Source of the DNA: Cupriavidus campinensis
GTDB taxonomy: Bacteria; Pseudomonadota; Gammaproteobacteria; Burkholderiales; Burkholderiaceae
Reading direction: 5' to 3'
DNA length: 64,000 nucleotides
NCBI RefSeq assembly: GCF_905397395.1
Contig: NZ_CAJPVH010000001.1
Span: 248,001 to 312,000 of the forward strand
The position numbers and the translations under genes were made by a program. Of this stretch, positions 44,562-54,350 are shown in pieces; positions within the stretch are counted from its first letter, which is position 1, and every line of letters begins with the position of its first letter. The notes below the pieces were generated by a model. That model was given only the letters and a program-made list of their open reading frames with translations, made no database searches and was not told where the DNA came from.

Positions 44562-45059
44562 TCAGTGCACGTGCGCGGCCATCGCGTCGTGCGTGTCGCG
44601 GGCGAGCCCCATCGCGAACGCGGTCTCCGCCACCAGGAAAAGCGGGCCGATCAGCAGCCCGACGAGGTCATCGACGAAGGCCGGCTTGCGCCCTTCGTAG
44701 TAGTGCCCGACGAACTGGATGATCCATCCCACCACGAACAGGCCGATGCCCGAGGCAAGCCAGGCCGCCGTGGGCAGCGCGGCAATCCATGCCCCAACCC
44801 ATAGGAATACGGCCAGAATGACCACCATGGCGAGGCCGAAGCCGAACGACAGCCGCAGGTAGAACAGGCACGAGAGCGCGTACACGACCATGGCGGGGGT
44901 AAGGAACGCCGCCCCCTCGCCAAGCGGCATGGCGGGCCGCGCCAGCAGCGTGGTCACCGCCAGCACGATCATCGGGATGCCGACGAAATGGGTGACGATG
45001 TTGCGGCGATCGCGGTGATAGGCCGCGTAGTGCGACAGATGCTCGATCAGGGTTTTCAC
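44562..45059 (-). CDS. Mpo1-like (DUF962) membrane protein
   Basis: A 165-aa membrane protein with four hydrophobic segments. YAAYHRDRRNIVTHFVGIPMI carries the conserved His pattern and FVGHYYEGRKPAFVDDLVGLLIGP the second His block. These belong to the YGL010w/Mpo1 family, whose yeast member is an Fe(II)-dependent dioxygenase acting on 2-hydroxy fatty acids in alpha-oxidation. The bacterial substrate is unproven. Confidence 0.88.
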   Translation of the reverse strand: MKTLIEHLSHYAAYHRDRRNIVTHFVGIPMIVLAVTTLLARPAMPLGEGAAFLTPAMVVYALSCLFYLRLSFGFGLAMVVILAVFLWVGAWIAALPTAAWLASGIGLFVVGWIIQFVGHYYEGRKPAFVDDLVGLLIGPLFLVAETAFAMGLARDTHDAMAAHVH

Positions 45060-45284
45060 GGGGCGTCTCCTGTGAGAGGTGCCCGGCTGAGGATGACCCT
45101 GTCATGCGTGGGGCATCGGTGCCGGTGGCGTTGTGGACTTATAGTAGTGGGCGCGCCGGCCCGGGTCCACCCCACCGCTGACAAAGCGGAATCCAAGCGG
45201 AATCCGTCGGCGCAGCCTGGCATTCTCGCCAAACCAACCGCCGTCGGGCCGCTGCCGGCCCCCCCTACGGAGACAGCGATACCC

Positions 45285-46184
45285 ATGCTTCCCGTCGATG
45301 AAATCTCCCCGCTCTCGCCCGATCAGCTGCAGGCATGGCTGGCGCGGATCGGCCTCGATACCGCGCCGGCCACCCCGGACCGCCCCGCGCTGGACGTGTT
45401 GATCGCGGCCCAGCTCGCCCATATCCCGTTTGAGAACCTGAATCCGCTGACGGGCCGCCCGGTACGGATCGATCTATCGGACGTGTTCGAAAAACTCGTC
45501 ACCGAAGGGCGCGGCGGCTACTGCTTCGAGCTCAATACCCTGTTCTGCGCCGCCCTCAAGGCGCTCGGCTATGCCGTGGTACCCCTGGCCGCGCGCGTGC
45601 GCTGGCAGCTGCCGCCGGACCATCCGCCCACCGGGCTGTCGCACATGCTGCTGCGCGTGGAGGTGGCGCACGAGAGCTATCTCGCCGATGTCGGCTTCGG
45701 CGGCACCACGCCCGACCGCGCGCTGCCGCTGTCTCTGCCGATCGACCCGGCCCAGCCGTTCCGGCTGGTGCCCACGCCGGCGGCGCAGTCGGCCAGCAGC
45801 GCGTTCCACGCCTACGACCTCGAATTCCGGTCCGATGACGGCACCGGCGCGGACGACTGGCGCGTGATGTACCGCTTCGACCTGACCCCGCAGCCGAAGA
45901 TCGATTACGTGGCGCGCAACTGGTACGTGTCGACCCATCCAGACAGCCAGTTCACACAGACGCTGATGGTGGCGCGGGTGGTGGACGGGGTGCGCCTGGC
46001 GCTTCGCAACGGCCAGTTCGCCGCGCGCGCCGCCGACGGCAGCGTCCAGAAGCAGGAACTGGACGACGCCGAGGCCGTCATCGACCTGCTCATCCACCGC
46101 TTCGGCATCCCCCTGGACGCGCCGCTGCGCGGTGCGCTGGCCGCCACCCTGCCGCGCGTGCTCGCCGCCGACAAGGAGGCATGA
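45285..46184 (+). CDS. arylamine N-acetyltransferase
   Basis: A 299-aa acetyl-CoA-dependent enzyme. The catalytic triad is readable: Cys80 in RGGYCFELN, His120 in GLSHMLLRV, and Asp135 in YLADVGFGG; the spacing of 40 and 15 residues matches the family. HIPFENLNPLTGRPV is the N-terminal signature. It acetylates arylamines or hydrazines. The ATG at 45285 is preceded by CGGAG 12 bases upstream. It stands alone. Confidence 0.95.
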   Translation: MLPVDEISPLSPDQLQAWLARIGLDTAPATPDRPALDVLIAAQLAHIPFENLNPLTGRPVRIDLSDVFEKLVTEGRGGYCFELNTLFCAALKALGYAVVPLAARVRWQLPPDHPPTGLSHMLLRVEVAHESYLADVGFGGTTPDRALPLSLPIDPAQPFRLVPTPAAQSASSAFHAYDLEFRSDDGTGADDWRVMYRFDLTPQPKIDYVARNWYVSTHPDSQFTQTLMVARVVDGVRLALRNGQFAARAADGSVQKQELDDAEAVIDLLIHRFGIPLDAPLRGALAATLPRVLAADKEA

Positions 46185-46376
46185 GGGGCATAAGGGGCAG
46201 AGCGTTCCACGCTGCGGCACGCGTCATGCATCGCGTGAATTGCCCGCAGAAAGTTTGCTGATACCACCCCCGGCGTGGCGTTTTGCGGGTGGACTGAGGG
46301 GGGCGGCGTCCCCATAATGTGCCGGCACCTCACATATCCAGCGACGGCAGGACCGCCGCGATCCTCAGGAGACACC

Positions 46377-47141
46377 ATGTCATTGTTCGATCTGTCGGGC
46401 AAGGTTGCCATCATCACCGGTTCGTCGCGCGGCATCGGCCGCGCCATCGCCGAGCAGATGGCCGTGCAAGGCGCCAAGGTGGTCATTTCGTCGCGCAAGG
46501 CCGAGGCCTGCGCCGAAGTGGTAGACGCCATCAACGCGCGCCACGGCGCCGGCACCGCCATCGCCGTGCCGGCCAATATCTCGTCGAAGGAAGACCTCCA
46601 GCACCTGGTGGACGAGACCAACCGCACCTTCGGCAAGGTGGACGTCCTGGTCTGCAACGCCGCCTCGAACCCCTACTACGGGCCGATGAGCGGCGTCACG
46701 GACGACCAGTTCCGCAAGGTGCTGGACAACAACGTCATCTCCAACCACTGGCTGATCCAGATGGTGGCGCCGCAGATGATCGAACGCCGCGAGGGCTCGA
46801 TCATCATCGTGTCGTCGATTGGCGGCCTGCGCGGCTCCCCGACGATTGGCGTCTACAACGTCTCCAAGGCGGCCGATTTCCAGCTCGCGCGCAACCTGGC
46901 CGTGGAGTTCGGGCCGCATAACGTGCGGGTGAACTGCATCGCCCCGGGCCTGATCAAGACCGATTTCGCGCGCGCGCTGTGGGAAGATCCGGAGCGTTAC
47001 AAGCAGTCGACCCAGGGCGCCCCGCTGCGCCGCATCGGCGAGCCGATCGAGATTGCCGGCGCTGCCTGCTTCCTGGCCTCGGCCGCCAGCACCTTCATGA
47101 CCGGCCAGGCGATGGTCGTGGACGGCGGCGTCACGATCTGA
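46377..47141 (+). CDS. short-chain dehydrogenase/reductase
   Basis: A 254-aa classical SDR. The cofactor loop TGSSRGIG covers residues 14-21, NAAS follows the fourth strand, and the active site is Ser in SSIGG with Tyr160 and Lys164 (YNVSK). The end MTGQAMVVDGGVTI is typical. AGGAG precedes the ATG. It lies 90 bp before an acyl-CoA synthetase in the same direction, so a fatty- or aromatic-acid pathway is likely, substrate unknown. Confidence 0.92.
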   Translation: MSLFDLSGKVAIITGSSRGIGRAIAEQMAVQGAKVVISSRKAEACAEVVDAINARHGAGTAIAVPANISSKEDLQHLVDETNRTFGKVDVLVCNAASNPYYGPMSGVTDDQFRKVLDNNVISNHWLIQMVAPQMIERREGSIIIVSSIGGLRGSPTIGVYNVSKAADFQLARNLAVEFGPHNVRVNCIAPGLIKTDFARALWEDPERYKQSTQGAPLRRIGEPIEIAGAACFLASAASTFMTGQAMVVDGGVTI

Positions 47142-47231
47142 CCCACACCCCTCCCGGGCGGCGGTGGCTCCGGCCCCTGCCGCCCCTCGCGTTTCTGCAC
47201 GTCCACCTGCAATGCAGCCCCGGAGGCAGTC

Positions 47232-48992
47232 ATGTCGCAACATCCTCAGCAAACCGCCGCGTGGCCGGTGATGTCCCTCGCCGAAGCCCACGCCCGCCTG
47301 ACGGCGCCCGGCTCGCCGTTCGAAACCGAGACGCGCGTGATCCGCGGCATTCCCACGACTGTCTGGAAAAACGCCCCGCCCACGCTGCGCGACCTGTTCC
47401 TGGTGGCCGCCGCCTGGGGCGAGAAGACCTTCGTCGTCTATGAGGAAGAGCGCGTCAGCTACCGCGCATTCGCGCTGGCCGCCACGGCGTTGGCACACCA
47501 GTTGATCCAGGACGGCGTGCGCAAGGGTGACCGCGTGGCCGTGGCCATGCGCAACCTGCCGGAATGGCCGGTGGCGTTCTTCGGCGCGCTGCTGGCGGGG
47601 GCCATCGTCACGCCGCTCAATGCGTGGTGGACGGGCGCCGAACTCGAATACGGGCTGGCCGATTCGGGCAGCCGGATTGCCATTGTCGACAGCGAGCGGC
47701 TCGGCCGCATCCTCGAGCACCTGCCCGCCTGCCCGGCGCTGGAGCGCGTCTATGTGTCGCGGCTGCCGGAGAGCGGCGATTTTTCGCAGGTCGCCGGCGA
47801 CGCCCATATCGCCACGCTCGAATCCGTGATCGGCCCGTCGTCGGCCTGGAACGGCCTGCCCTCCCAATCGCTGCCGGCCATCCCGCTGGACCCGGACGAG
47901 GACGCGACGATCTTCTACACCTCGGGCACCACCGGCAAGCCGAAGGGCGCCGTGGGCTCGCACCGCAACGCCACCTCGGTAGCCGTGGCGGCCCAGTTCA
48001 GCCCGCTGCGCAACCTGATGCGGCGCGGCGAGCCGGTGCCGGAACCCGATCCGAACGCCCCGCAGAAGGCGGCGCTGCTGGCGGTACCGTTCTTCCATGT
48101 GACCGGCTGCATGTCAGTGCTCAATGGTGCACTCGCGACGGGCGGCAAGATCGTGCTGCTGCATCGCTGGGACACGCTCCAGGCCATGGCGCTGATCGAG
48201 CGCGAACGCTGCACGGCGGCGGGCGGCGTGCCGACCATCGCCTGGCAGATCATCGAACATCCCCGGCGTGGCGACTTCGATCTGTCATCGCTGGAAAACG
48301 TGAACTACGGCGGCGCGCCGGCCTCGCCGGAGCTGGTGCGGCGCATCAAGGAGGTGTTTCCGCACGCGGCGCCCGGCATCGGCTGGGGCATGACCGAGAC
48401 CTCGGCTACCTTCACCAGCCACAGCGCGGAAGAATATGTATTCCGGCCGGACAGCAGCGGCCCGGCCCTGCCGATTGGCGAGATGAAGATCGACGACGGC
48501 TTTGGGCGCGCCCTGCCCGTGGGCGAGACCGGCGAGTTGATGGTGCGCGGCGCGAACGTGGTACACGGCTACTGGAACAAGGCCGAGGCGACGGCCAAGA
48601 CCTTCGTCGATGGCTGGCTGCACACCGGCGACATCGCCCGGCTGGATGCGGACGGCTTCCTCTATATCGTCGATCGGATGAAGGACATGCTGATCCGCGG
48701 CGGCGAGAACATCTACTGCATCGAGGTGGAAAGCGCGCTGTATGCGCACCCGGCCGTCATGGACGCGGCGCTGGTCGGCATTCCGCACCGCACGCTGGGC
48801 GAGGAGCCCGGCGCGGTGGTAAGCCTGAAGCCGGGCATGCAGGCCACGGAGCCGGAATTGCAGGACTTCGTGCGCCAGCAACTGGCGGCGTTCAAGGTGC
48901 CGGTGCGGATTATCGTCAGCGGGGAGATGCTGCCGCGCAATCCCAATGGGAAGATTCTGAAATCCAACCTGCGCAAGCTGTTTGAAGCCTGA
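47232..48992 (+). CDS. fatty-acid/acyl-CoA synthetase
   Basis: A 586-aa ANL enzyme. P-loop YTSGTTGKPKGAVGSH, the motif GWGMTETSA, WLHTGDIARLD, the hinge and binding region DRMKDMLIRGGENIYCIEVE, and the catalytic Lys in PNGKILKSNLRK. It forms an acyl-CoA from acid, ATP and CoA. GGAGG lies before the ATG. Its likely partner is the SDR just upstream. Confidence 0.92.
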   Translation: MSQHPQQTAAWPVMSLAEAHARLTAPGSPFETETRVIRGIPTTVWKNAPPTLRDLFLVAAAWGEKTFVVYEEERVSYRAFALAATALAHQLIQDGVRKGDRVAVAMRNLPEWPVAFFGALLAGAIVTPLNAWWTGAELEYGLADSGSRIAIVDSERLGRILEHLPACPALERVYVSRLPESGDFSQVAGDAHIATLESVIGPSSAWNGLPSQSLPAIPLDPDEDATIFYTSGTTGKPKGAVGSHRNATSVAVAAQFSPLRNLMRRGEPVPEPDPNAPQKAALLAVPFFHVTGCMSVLNGALATGGKIVLLHRWDTLQAMALIERERCTAAGGVPTIAWQIIEHPRRGDFDLSSLENVNYGGAPASPELVRRIKEVFPHAAPGIGWGMTETSATFTSHSAEEYVFRPDSSGPALPIGEMKIDDGFGRALPVGETGELMVRGANVVHGYWNKAEATAKTFVDGWLHTGDIARLDADGFLYIVDRMKDMLIRGGENIYCIEVESALYAHPAVMDAALVGIPHRTLGEEPGAVVSLKPGMQATEPELQDFVRQQLAAFKVPVRIIVSGEMLPRNPNGKILKSNLRKLFEA

Positions 48993-49007
48993 CGTGGCCC
49001 CCCAGGC

Positions 49008-49487
49008 TTACTTGACCGGGATCGGTGTCCCCGCCGGCACCGGCACCGCCGTCACTGCGTTCTGCGGACTGCCGCTGACGATGCGGTCGGAATAGGTCAG
49101 GTAGACCAGCGTGTTGCGCTTGCGGTCTACCGCGCGCACCACGTGCAGGGTCTTGAACAGGATCGACATCCGCTCGGAAAACACGTCTTCCTGCGCCTTG
49201 ACCGGGCCCTTGAAGCTGATGGGGCCCACCTGGCGGCAGGCGATCGACGCTTCGGGCGGGTCTTCGGCCATGCCCAGCGAGCCCTTGATGCCGCCCGTGC
49301 GCGCCCGCGAGACGTAGCAGGTGATGCCGTCCACCTGCGGATCGTCGTAGGCTTCGATCACCACCTTGTCGGAGCCGGTGACGCGGAAATTCGTGCTGAC
49401 GCTGCCGATTTCTTCGGCCTGCGTGGCGCCGGAGAGCGCGCACAGGCCGGCGGCGGCCACCATCCCGATGCGGAATTTCGCCATCAT
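49008..49487 (-). CDS. creA: CreA family periplasmic protein
   Basis: A 159-aa protein with a signal peptide ending at TQAEE. EEIGSVSTNFRVTGSDKVVIEAYDDP and DGITCYVSRARTGGIKG, then ACRQVGPI, are CreA hallmarks. The role is unknown. The start overlaps the thioesterase stop (ATGATGA), so both genes are coupled. Confidence 0.92.
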   Translation of the reverse strand: MMAKFRIGMVAAAGLCALSGATQAEEIGSVSTNFRVTGSDKVVIEAYDDPQVDGITCYVSRARTGGIKGSLGMAEDPPEASIACRQVGPISFKGPVKAQEDVFSERMSILFKTLHVVRAVDRKRNTLVYLTYSDRIVSGSPQNAVTAVPVPAGTPIPVK

Positions 49488-49972
49488 CAGTCCGCCGATC
49501 CCTTGATCTCGTCGTGCCGGCGCTCCATTTCCTGGCGCAGCGCGCGGCGCTGCTGCGCGGCGGCAAAGCGCTGGCGCTCCACCTCGTCGCGCGGTTGCAG
49601 CGGCGGCACCTCGGCCGGCGCACCGTTGTCGTCCACGGCCACCATCGTGAAATAGCAGCTATTGGTATGCCGGACCACCTTGCTACGAATATTCTCAGTC
49701 ACCACCTTGATGCCGATTTCCATCGAGCTGCGGCCGGTGTAGTTCACGGCGGACAGGAAGGTGACGAGTTCGCCCACGTGAATCGGCTGGCGGAACATCA
49801 CCTGATCCACCGACAGCGTGACCACGTAGCGGCCGGCGTAGCGGCTGGCGCAGGCGTAGGCCACCATGTCCAGGTACTTCAGGATGGTGCCCCCGTGCAC
49901 GTTGCCGGAGAAGTTGGCCATGTCCGGCGTCATCAGCACGGTCATGGAAAGCTGGTGGGACAGATCGTTCAT
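49487..49972 (-). CDS. acyl-CoA thioesterase (hot-dog fold)
   Basis: A 161-aa thioesterase. FSGNVHGGTILKYLDMVAYACA is the catalytic hot-dog motif and LSVDQVMFRQPIHVGELVTF the second strand region, as in cytosolic acyl-CoA hydrolases (YciA-like). The C-terminus is a charged helix. The start at 49972 (MNDLSHQ) gives the family length. It is upstream of creA in one operon. Confidence 0.92.
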   Translation of the reverse strand: MNDLSHQLSMTVLMTPDMANFSGNVHGGTILKYLDMVAYACASRYAGRYVVTLSVDQVMFRQPIHVGELVTFLSAVNYTGRSSMEIGIKVVTENIRSKVVRHTNSCYFTMVAVDDNGAPAEVPPLQPRDEVERQRFAAAQQRRALRQEMERRHDEIKGSAD

Positions 49973-50072
49973 CGCAGAAAATCCAGAAATCGAGCCTGAG
50001 GCGCGGGCAGTGTAACCCGACGCGGCGTGCCCATGGCGCAAATCCGCGCGTGGATGCCAGGCCCAAAAAGAA

Positions 50073-50093
50073 AAGCGGCCCCGAAGGCCGCTT
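50073..50093 (-). terminator. Rho-independent terminator of hupB
   Basis: On the minus strand AAGCGGCC and GGCCGCTT form an 8-bp stem, followed by TTCTTTTT. It lies 28 bp after the HU stop. Confidence 0.85.
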
Positions 50094-50120
50094 TCCATGC
50101 TTTCAAGAACGCGAACTTGC

Positions 50121-50402
50121 TTACTTCTTCTTGTTCACGGCGTCCTTGAAACCCTGGCCGGCGGAGAACTTCACCGTCTTGGCGGCCGGGATCTTGATCG
50201 TTTCGCCGGTGCGCGGATTGCGGCCGGTACGGGCAGCACGCTTGCCCGAGCTGAAGCTACCAAACCCCACCAGGGTGACCGAGTCCCCCTTGGCCACTGC
50301 CTTTTTGATACTGTCCAGCGCGGCGTTCAGCGCGCGCTCGGCGGCGGCGTTGCTGAGTTCTGCTTCCGCGGCGATGGCCGATACCAGTTCACCTTTATTC
50401 AT
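50121..50402 (-). CDS. hupB: HU DNA-binding protein
   Basis: A 93-aa HU protein. [32 protein letters not shown] and the DNA-binding arm [15 protein letters not shown] are all standard, ending in [10 protein letters not shown] bends and packs DNA. It has its own terminator. Confidence 0.95.
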   Translation of the reverse strand: MNKGELVSAIAAEAELSNAAAERALNAALDSIKKAVAKGDSVTLVGFGSFSSGKRAARTGRNPRTGETIKIPAAKTVKFSAGQGFKDAVNKKK

Positions 50403-50858
50403 GGCTAGATTTCCCTTGTTGGTCGTCGTCACCGGACATCTGCCTGCCGGCAAATTACCGATCGGCGCAGTCTAATCTGCCCTTTGCGCCTTGGGCAATC
50501 CCCAGTGGCACCGAAGCAACGAAAACGGCCGGAAATCCTTCTCTGGCAAGACTTAGCGGGGGTTTTACCCCTCTTTTCCCTGAATGGAATCGTCACTTTT
50601 CAGGCCCGGCACGTATCGTACGGCGCACACCTGAGAACCCGTGCCTCCGCGGCCTGCGCTTGCCAGCAGCGCACCATTCTGGGCCGCGCCCGCCGGCCGC
50701 GACGCCCGATTTTGGCGCATGACGATCCATAATGAGGCGGGACTCGACCCGGGGCCCGCGCCATTCGCGCAATAGTTGACCTGACAACTCACCCGCAAAC
50801 GCCACGTCAGTGCGCCGCGCACCGCCTCGGCGCTATTTTCCCCATTTTGCATCGCAAT
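50403..50858. other. intergenic region between hupB and amt
   Basis: This divergent stretch holds the hupB promoter and the upstream part of the amt control region. I see no gene; an NtrC site is expected here but no clear copy was found. Confidence 0.5.
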
Positions 50859-50875
50859 CTGGAACGGATTTTGCA
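50859..50875 (+). promoter_or_regulatory. sigma-54 promoter of the ammonium transporter
   Basis: CTGGAACGGATTTTGCA agrees with YTGGCACGRNNNTTGCW at all but one defined position (A for C), with GG and GC elements correctly spaced. It lies 34 bp before the ATG. Nitrogen-limited, NtrC-dependent expression is expected. Confidence 0.75.
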
Positions 50876-50909
50876 TACTCGTGCTCCCATTTTGAGCATT
50901 GAGGTAGCA

Positions 50910-52112
50910 ATGGAAAACTGGAAAACGGGCGCCGATGCGATGTTCATCCTGCTCGGTGCCATCCTGGTACTGGCCATGCATGCGGGATTTGCGTTCCTGG
51001 AACTCGGCACGGTGCGCAAGAAAAACCAGGTGAATGCACTGGTGAAAATCCTTGTTGATTTTGCTGTTTCCACGATTGCTTACTTTTTTGTCGGTTATAC
51101 GGTGGCGTACGGGGTGCAATTCATGTCCGGTGCGGAAGTCCTGGCACAAAAGAGCGGATATGAACTGGTCAAGTTCTTCTTCCTCGCCACATTTGCCGCA
51201 GCGATTCCGGCGATTATTTCGGGCGGCATTGCCGAGCGCTCCCGATTCAACCCGCAACTGGTCGCCACGTTCATTCTGGTCGGCTTTGTCTACCCGTTCT
51301 TCGAAGGCATCGCCTGGAACAACCGCTTCGGCATCCAGGACTGGATCGCCTCGGTGGCGGGCTCACCGTTCCACGATTTCGCGGGCTCGGTAGTCGTCCA
51401 CGCGGTGGGCGGCTGGATCGCCCTGCCCGCTGTGCTGCTGCTCGGCGCCCGGCGCGGCCGGTACGCGAAGGACGGCCGCATCAGCGCGCATCCGCCCTCG
51501 AACATCCCCTTCCTGGCGCTAGGCGCCTGGGTGCTGGCGGTGGGCTGGTTCGGCTTCAATGTGATGAGCGCCCAGACCGTGGACAAGATCAGCGGCCTGG
51601 TGGCCATCAACTCGCTGATGGCCATGGCCGGCGGCACGCTGGCGGCGTGGTGGGCTGGCCGCAACGATCCCGGCTTCGCCTACAACGGCCCGCTGGCCGG
51701 GCTGGTGGCCGTGTGCGCCGGCTCGGACCTGATGCATCCGCTCGGCGCGCTGATCACCGGCGCCGTGGCCGGCGTGCTGTTCGTCTACCTGTTTACGCTG
51801 GCCCAGAACAAATGGCATATCGATGACGTGCTGGGCGTCTGGCCGCTGCACGGCCTGTGCGGCGCCTGGGGCGGCATCGCGGCGGGCATCTTCGGCAGCC
51901 ATGCGCTTGGCGGCATGGGCGGGGTCTCGCTCGGCGCGCAGCTGATCGGCACGGCGCTTGGCATCGCCATCGCGCTGGTGGGCGGTACGGTGGTCTACGG
52001 TGCACTGAAGAAATTCGTCGGAATACGGCTCGATGCCGAAGCCGAGTTCAATGGCGCTGACCTCACCCTGCACCGCATTTCGGCCACCCCGGAGCGCGAG
52101 ACCAACTGGTAA
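50910..52112 (+). CDS. amt: ammonium transporter
   Basis: A 400-aa Amt/Mep/Rh permease with 11 membrane segments. GFAFLELGTVRKKNQVNALVK, DFAGSVVVHAVGGWIALPAVL (with the first pore His) and VWPLHGLCGAWGGIAAGIFG (second pore His) are diagnostic. The N-terminus starts directly with the first helix, as in Amt variants without a signal peptide. No glnK is adjacent upstream, although the sigma-54 promoter shows nitrogen control. A terminator follows. Confidence 0.95.
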   Translation: MENWKTGADAMFILLGAILVLAMHAGFAFLELGTVRKKNQVNALVKILVDFAVSTIAYFFVGYTVAYGVQFMSGAEVLAQKSGYELVKFFFLATFAAAIPAIISGGIAERSRFNPQLVATFILVGFVYPFFEGIAWNNRFGIQDWIASVAGSPFHDFAGSVVVHAVGGWIALPAVLLLGARRGRYAKDGRISAHPPSNIPFLALGAWVLAVGWFGFNVMSAQTVDKISGLVAINSLMAMAGGTLAAWWAGRNDPGFAYNGPLAGLVAVCAGSDLMHPLGALITGAVAGVLFVYLFTLAQNKWHIDDVLGVWPLHGLCGAWGGIAAGIFGSHALGGMGGVSLGAQLIGTALGIAIALVGGTVVYGALKKFVGIRLDAEAEFNGADLTLHRISATPERETNW

Positions 52113-52136
52113 TCCGCCCTGATGGGGATTGCGCGA

Positions 52137-52164
52137 AAGCGGCCGGACAGCGTTCCGGCCGCTT
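52137..52164 (+). terminator. Rho-independent terminator of amt
   Basis: AAGCGGCCGGA and TCCGGCCGCTT form an 11-bp stem with a short loop. The T run is weak (TTTGCTATTT). Confidence 0.75.
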
Positions 52165-52265
52165 TGCTATTTACGCAGATCGAACGGCGGATTTTCGCGA
52201 AATTATTAACTTGAACTTGCCCGCGACGAGGCCAATAATGCCCTTGCCTAACAGGAGCATGCCCC

Positions 52266-53132
52266 ATGGATACCTCTTCGTTGCAGAGCATTCGCGAGCT
52301 GATCATCGGTTACGCCACCGTGTTCGGCGTCAAGATCCTGGCCGCGCTGGCCTTCTGGGTCATCGGCCGCTGGCTGATCCATTTCGTGGTCCGGCTGGTG
52401 CAGAACTCGCTGGGCAGGCAGAAGGTGGACCCCACGCTGCTGCGCTACGTCGGTTCCATCGTCACCGTCACCCTCAACGTGGTGCTGGTGATCGGCATCC
52501 TTGGTTACTTCGGCATTCAGACCACCACCTTCGCGGCGCTGATTGCGGCGGCGGGCGTGGCCATCGGCATGGCGTGGTCGGGGCTGATGTCGAATTTCGC
52601 CGCCGGCGCCTTCCTTGTGGTGCTGCGTCCGTTCAAGGTGGGCGATTTCGTGACCATCGGCGGCGTGACCGGCACGGTCAGGGAGATCGGCCTGTTTGCC
52701 ACCACCCTGGACACGCCGGACAACGTGCTGACCGTGGTCGGCAACAACAAGATCTTCTCGGACACCATCCAGAATTTCACCGCCAATGCCTACCGGCGCG
52801 TGGAACTGAAGGCGCAACTGGCGGGCTCGACCGACGCAGCCGCCGCGGTGGCGCTGCTCAAGGAGCGCATCGGCACGATTCCCAACGTCCTGGCCGAACC
52901 GCCGGTGGACGTGGAAATCCTCGAGTTCACGCTGGTCGGCCCGGTGCTCGCCGTGCGGCCGCACTGCCATAACGATCATTACTGGCAGGTCTATTTCGAT
53001 ACCAACCGTGTGATTCGGGAGAGCTTTGGCCAGGCTGGCTTTGCCGCCCCGATGCCGGCGCAGATGGTGGTCATGCAACCTGCCCCGGCCATGCCGATTG
53101 CGCCGGCGGCGCCGGCCAACCAGGCCGCCTGA
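52266..53132 (+). CDS. MscS-type mechanosensitive channel
   Basis: A 288-aa small-conductance channel. Three membrane segments; TM3 is AAGVAIGMAWSGLMSNFAAGAFLVVLRPF with the Gly/Ala packing pattern of MscS. VGDFVTIGGVTGTVREIGLFATTL is the beta domain. The tail is Ala/Pro-rich. It releases solutes on osmotic downshock. Its TGA is immediately followed by the stop of the convergent MFS gene (TGATCA). Confidence 0.93.
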   Translation: MDTSSLQSIRELIIGYATVFGVKILAALAFWVIGRWLIHFVVRLVQNSLGRQKVDPTLLRYVGSIVTVTLNVVLVIGILGYFGIQTTTFAALIAAAGVAIGMAWSGLMSNFAAGAFLVVLRPFKVGDFVTIGGVTGTVREIGLFATTLDTPDNVLTVVGNNKIFSDTIQNFTANAYRRVELKAQLAGSTDAAAAVALLKERIGTIPNVLAEPPVDVEILEFTLVGPVLAVRPHCHNDHYWQVYFDTNRVIRESFGQAGFAAPMPAQMVVMQPAPAMPIAPAAPANQAA

Positions 53133-54350
53133 TCAGGCGGGCACGCCCGCGCCAACCCGCCCGTAACGCCGCATCAGGACCGCGCTGCAGCCGCAGAGGG
53201 CCATCACCACGGCAAGCGGGAGCGCGGTGCCGTCGTGCCACAGGCTGACGGCAGCGCCGGCCAGCGTGCCGAAGCCGAACTGGAGCGTGCCCATCAGCGC
53301 GGACGCCGTCCCCGCGCGATGGCTCTGGTGCGCCAGCGCCAGCGCCGACGCATTCGGCGTGATGCACCCCATTCCCGCCAGAAAGACGAAGAAGCCCACC
53401 AGCAGCACCGGCAGCACGGCCATGCCCGCCAGCGCCGCGACGGCCAGCATCAGGCCAGCCAGCAGCGGCGCGTACAGGGCCATGCCCAGCACGGCGTCGA
53501 GCGAGCGCGCGCGCACCAGCCGCGCGTTGATCTGGGACATCGCGATCAGCCCGAACGCGTTCGCCCCGAACACGAACCCATAGTGCGAGGGGTCGATGCC
53601 ATGCAACTCGATCAGCACGAACGGCGACCCGGCGATATAGGCGAACATGCCCGCCTGCACGCAGCCCGCCGTGAGCGAGTAGCCCAGGAATTCGCGGTCG
53701 CGCAGCAACTCCCAGTAGTTGCGCAGGACGGTGCCCGGGTGCAGCGTGCGCCGGTGCGCCGGATCGAGCGACTCCTCCATCCGTGCGTGAACGAACCAAA
53801 GGATCAGCACCGCCGCGCCACAATGGACCCAGAAGATCGCGCGCCAGCCCAGGGCGGACAGGATGGCCCCGCCGATCAGCGGCGCGAGGATCGGCGCCAG
53901 GCCCATCACCAGCATCAGGGACGAGAACGCCCGCGCCGATTCCTTGGCCTCGAGCCGGTCCCGGATCACGGCGCGCGACACCACGAGGCCCGTGCAGCCG
54001 CCCAGCGCCTCCAGGAAGCGCCACAGCATCAGCGACTCCACGCTGCCGGCCAGTGCGCAGCCGGCGGCGGCGGCGCCGTACAGCGTCAGTCCTATATAGA
54101 GGGGCGCCTTGCGGCCGTAGCGGTCGCTGATCGGACCATAGAACGCCTGCCCGATCGCCAGCCCGACCAGGAAGGTGCCCAGCGTCAGCTGCACCTGCCC
54201 GATCTCGGTGTGGAGGTCTGCCGCGAGCGCCGGAAAGCTCGGCAGATACATGTCGATCGACAGCGGCGCCAGCGCGGTCAGCGAGGCACAGATCAACAAC
54301 CAGAGGGGAAAGCGGGTGGAAGACGTGGGCGCGCGCGGGGTGGCAGTCAT
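53133..54350 (-). CDS. Bcr/CflA-type drug-resistance transporter
   Basis: A 405-aa MFS exporter with 12 membrane segments. LAPLSIDMYLPSFPALAADL and GPISDRYGRKAPLYIG (loop 2-3) followed by LEALGGCTGLVVSRAVIRD are the DHA1/Bcr family signature. It likely exports drugs or small metabolites with proton antiport. The ATG at 54350 fits family length; the frame runs further but without need. Confidence 0.92.
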   Translation of the reverse strand: MTATPRAPTSSTRFPLWLLICASLTALAPLSIDMYLPSFPALAADLHTEIGQVQLTLGTFLVGLAIGQAFYGPISDRYGRKAPLYIGLTLYGAAAAGCALAGSVESLMLWRFLEALGGCTGLVVSRAVIRDRLEAKESARAFSSLMLVMGLAPILAPLIGGAILSALGWRAIFWVHCGAAVLILWFVHARMEESLDPAHRRTLHPGTVLRNYWELLRDREFLGYSLTAGCVQAGMFAYIAGSPFVLIELHGIDPSHYGFVFGANAFGLIAMSQINARLVRARSLDAVLGMALYAPLLAGLMLAVAALAGMAVLPVLLVGFFVFLAGMGCITPNASALALAHQSHRAGTASALMGTLQFGFGTLAGAAVSLWHDGTALPLAVVMALCGCSAVLMRRYGRVGAGVPA

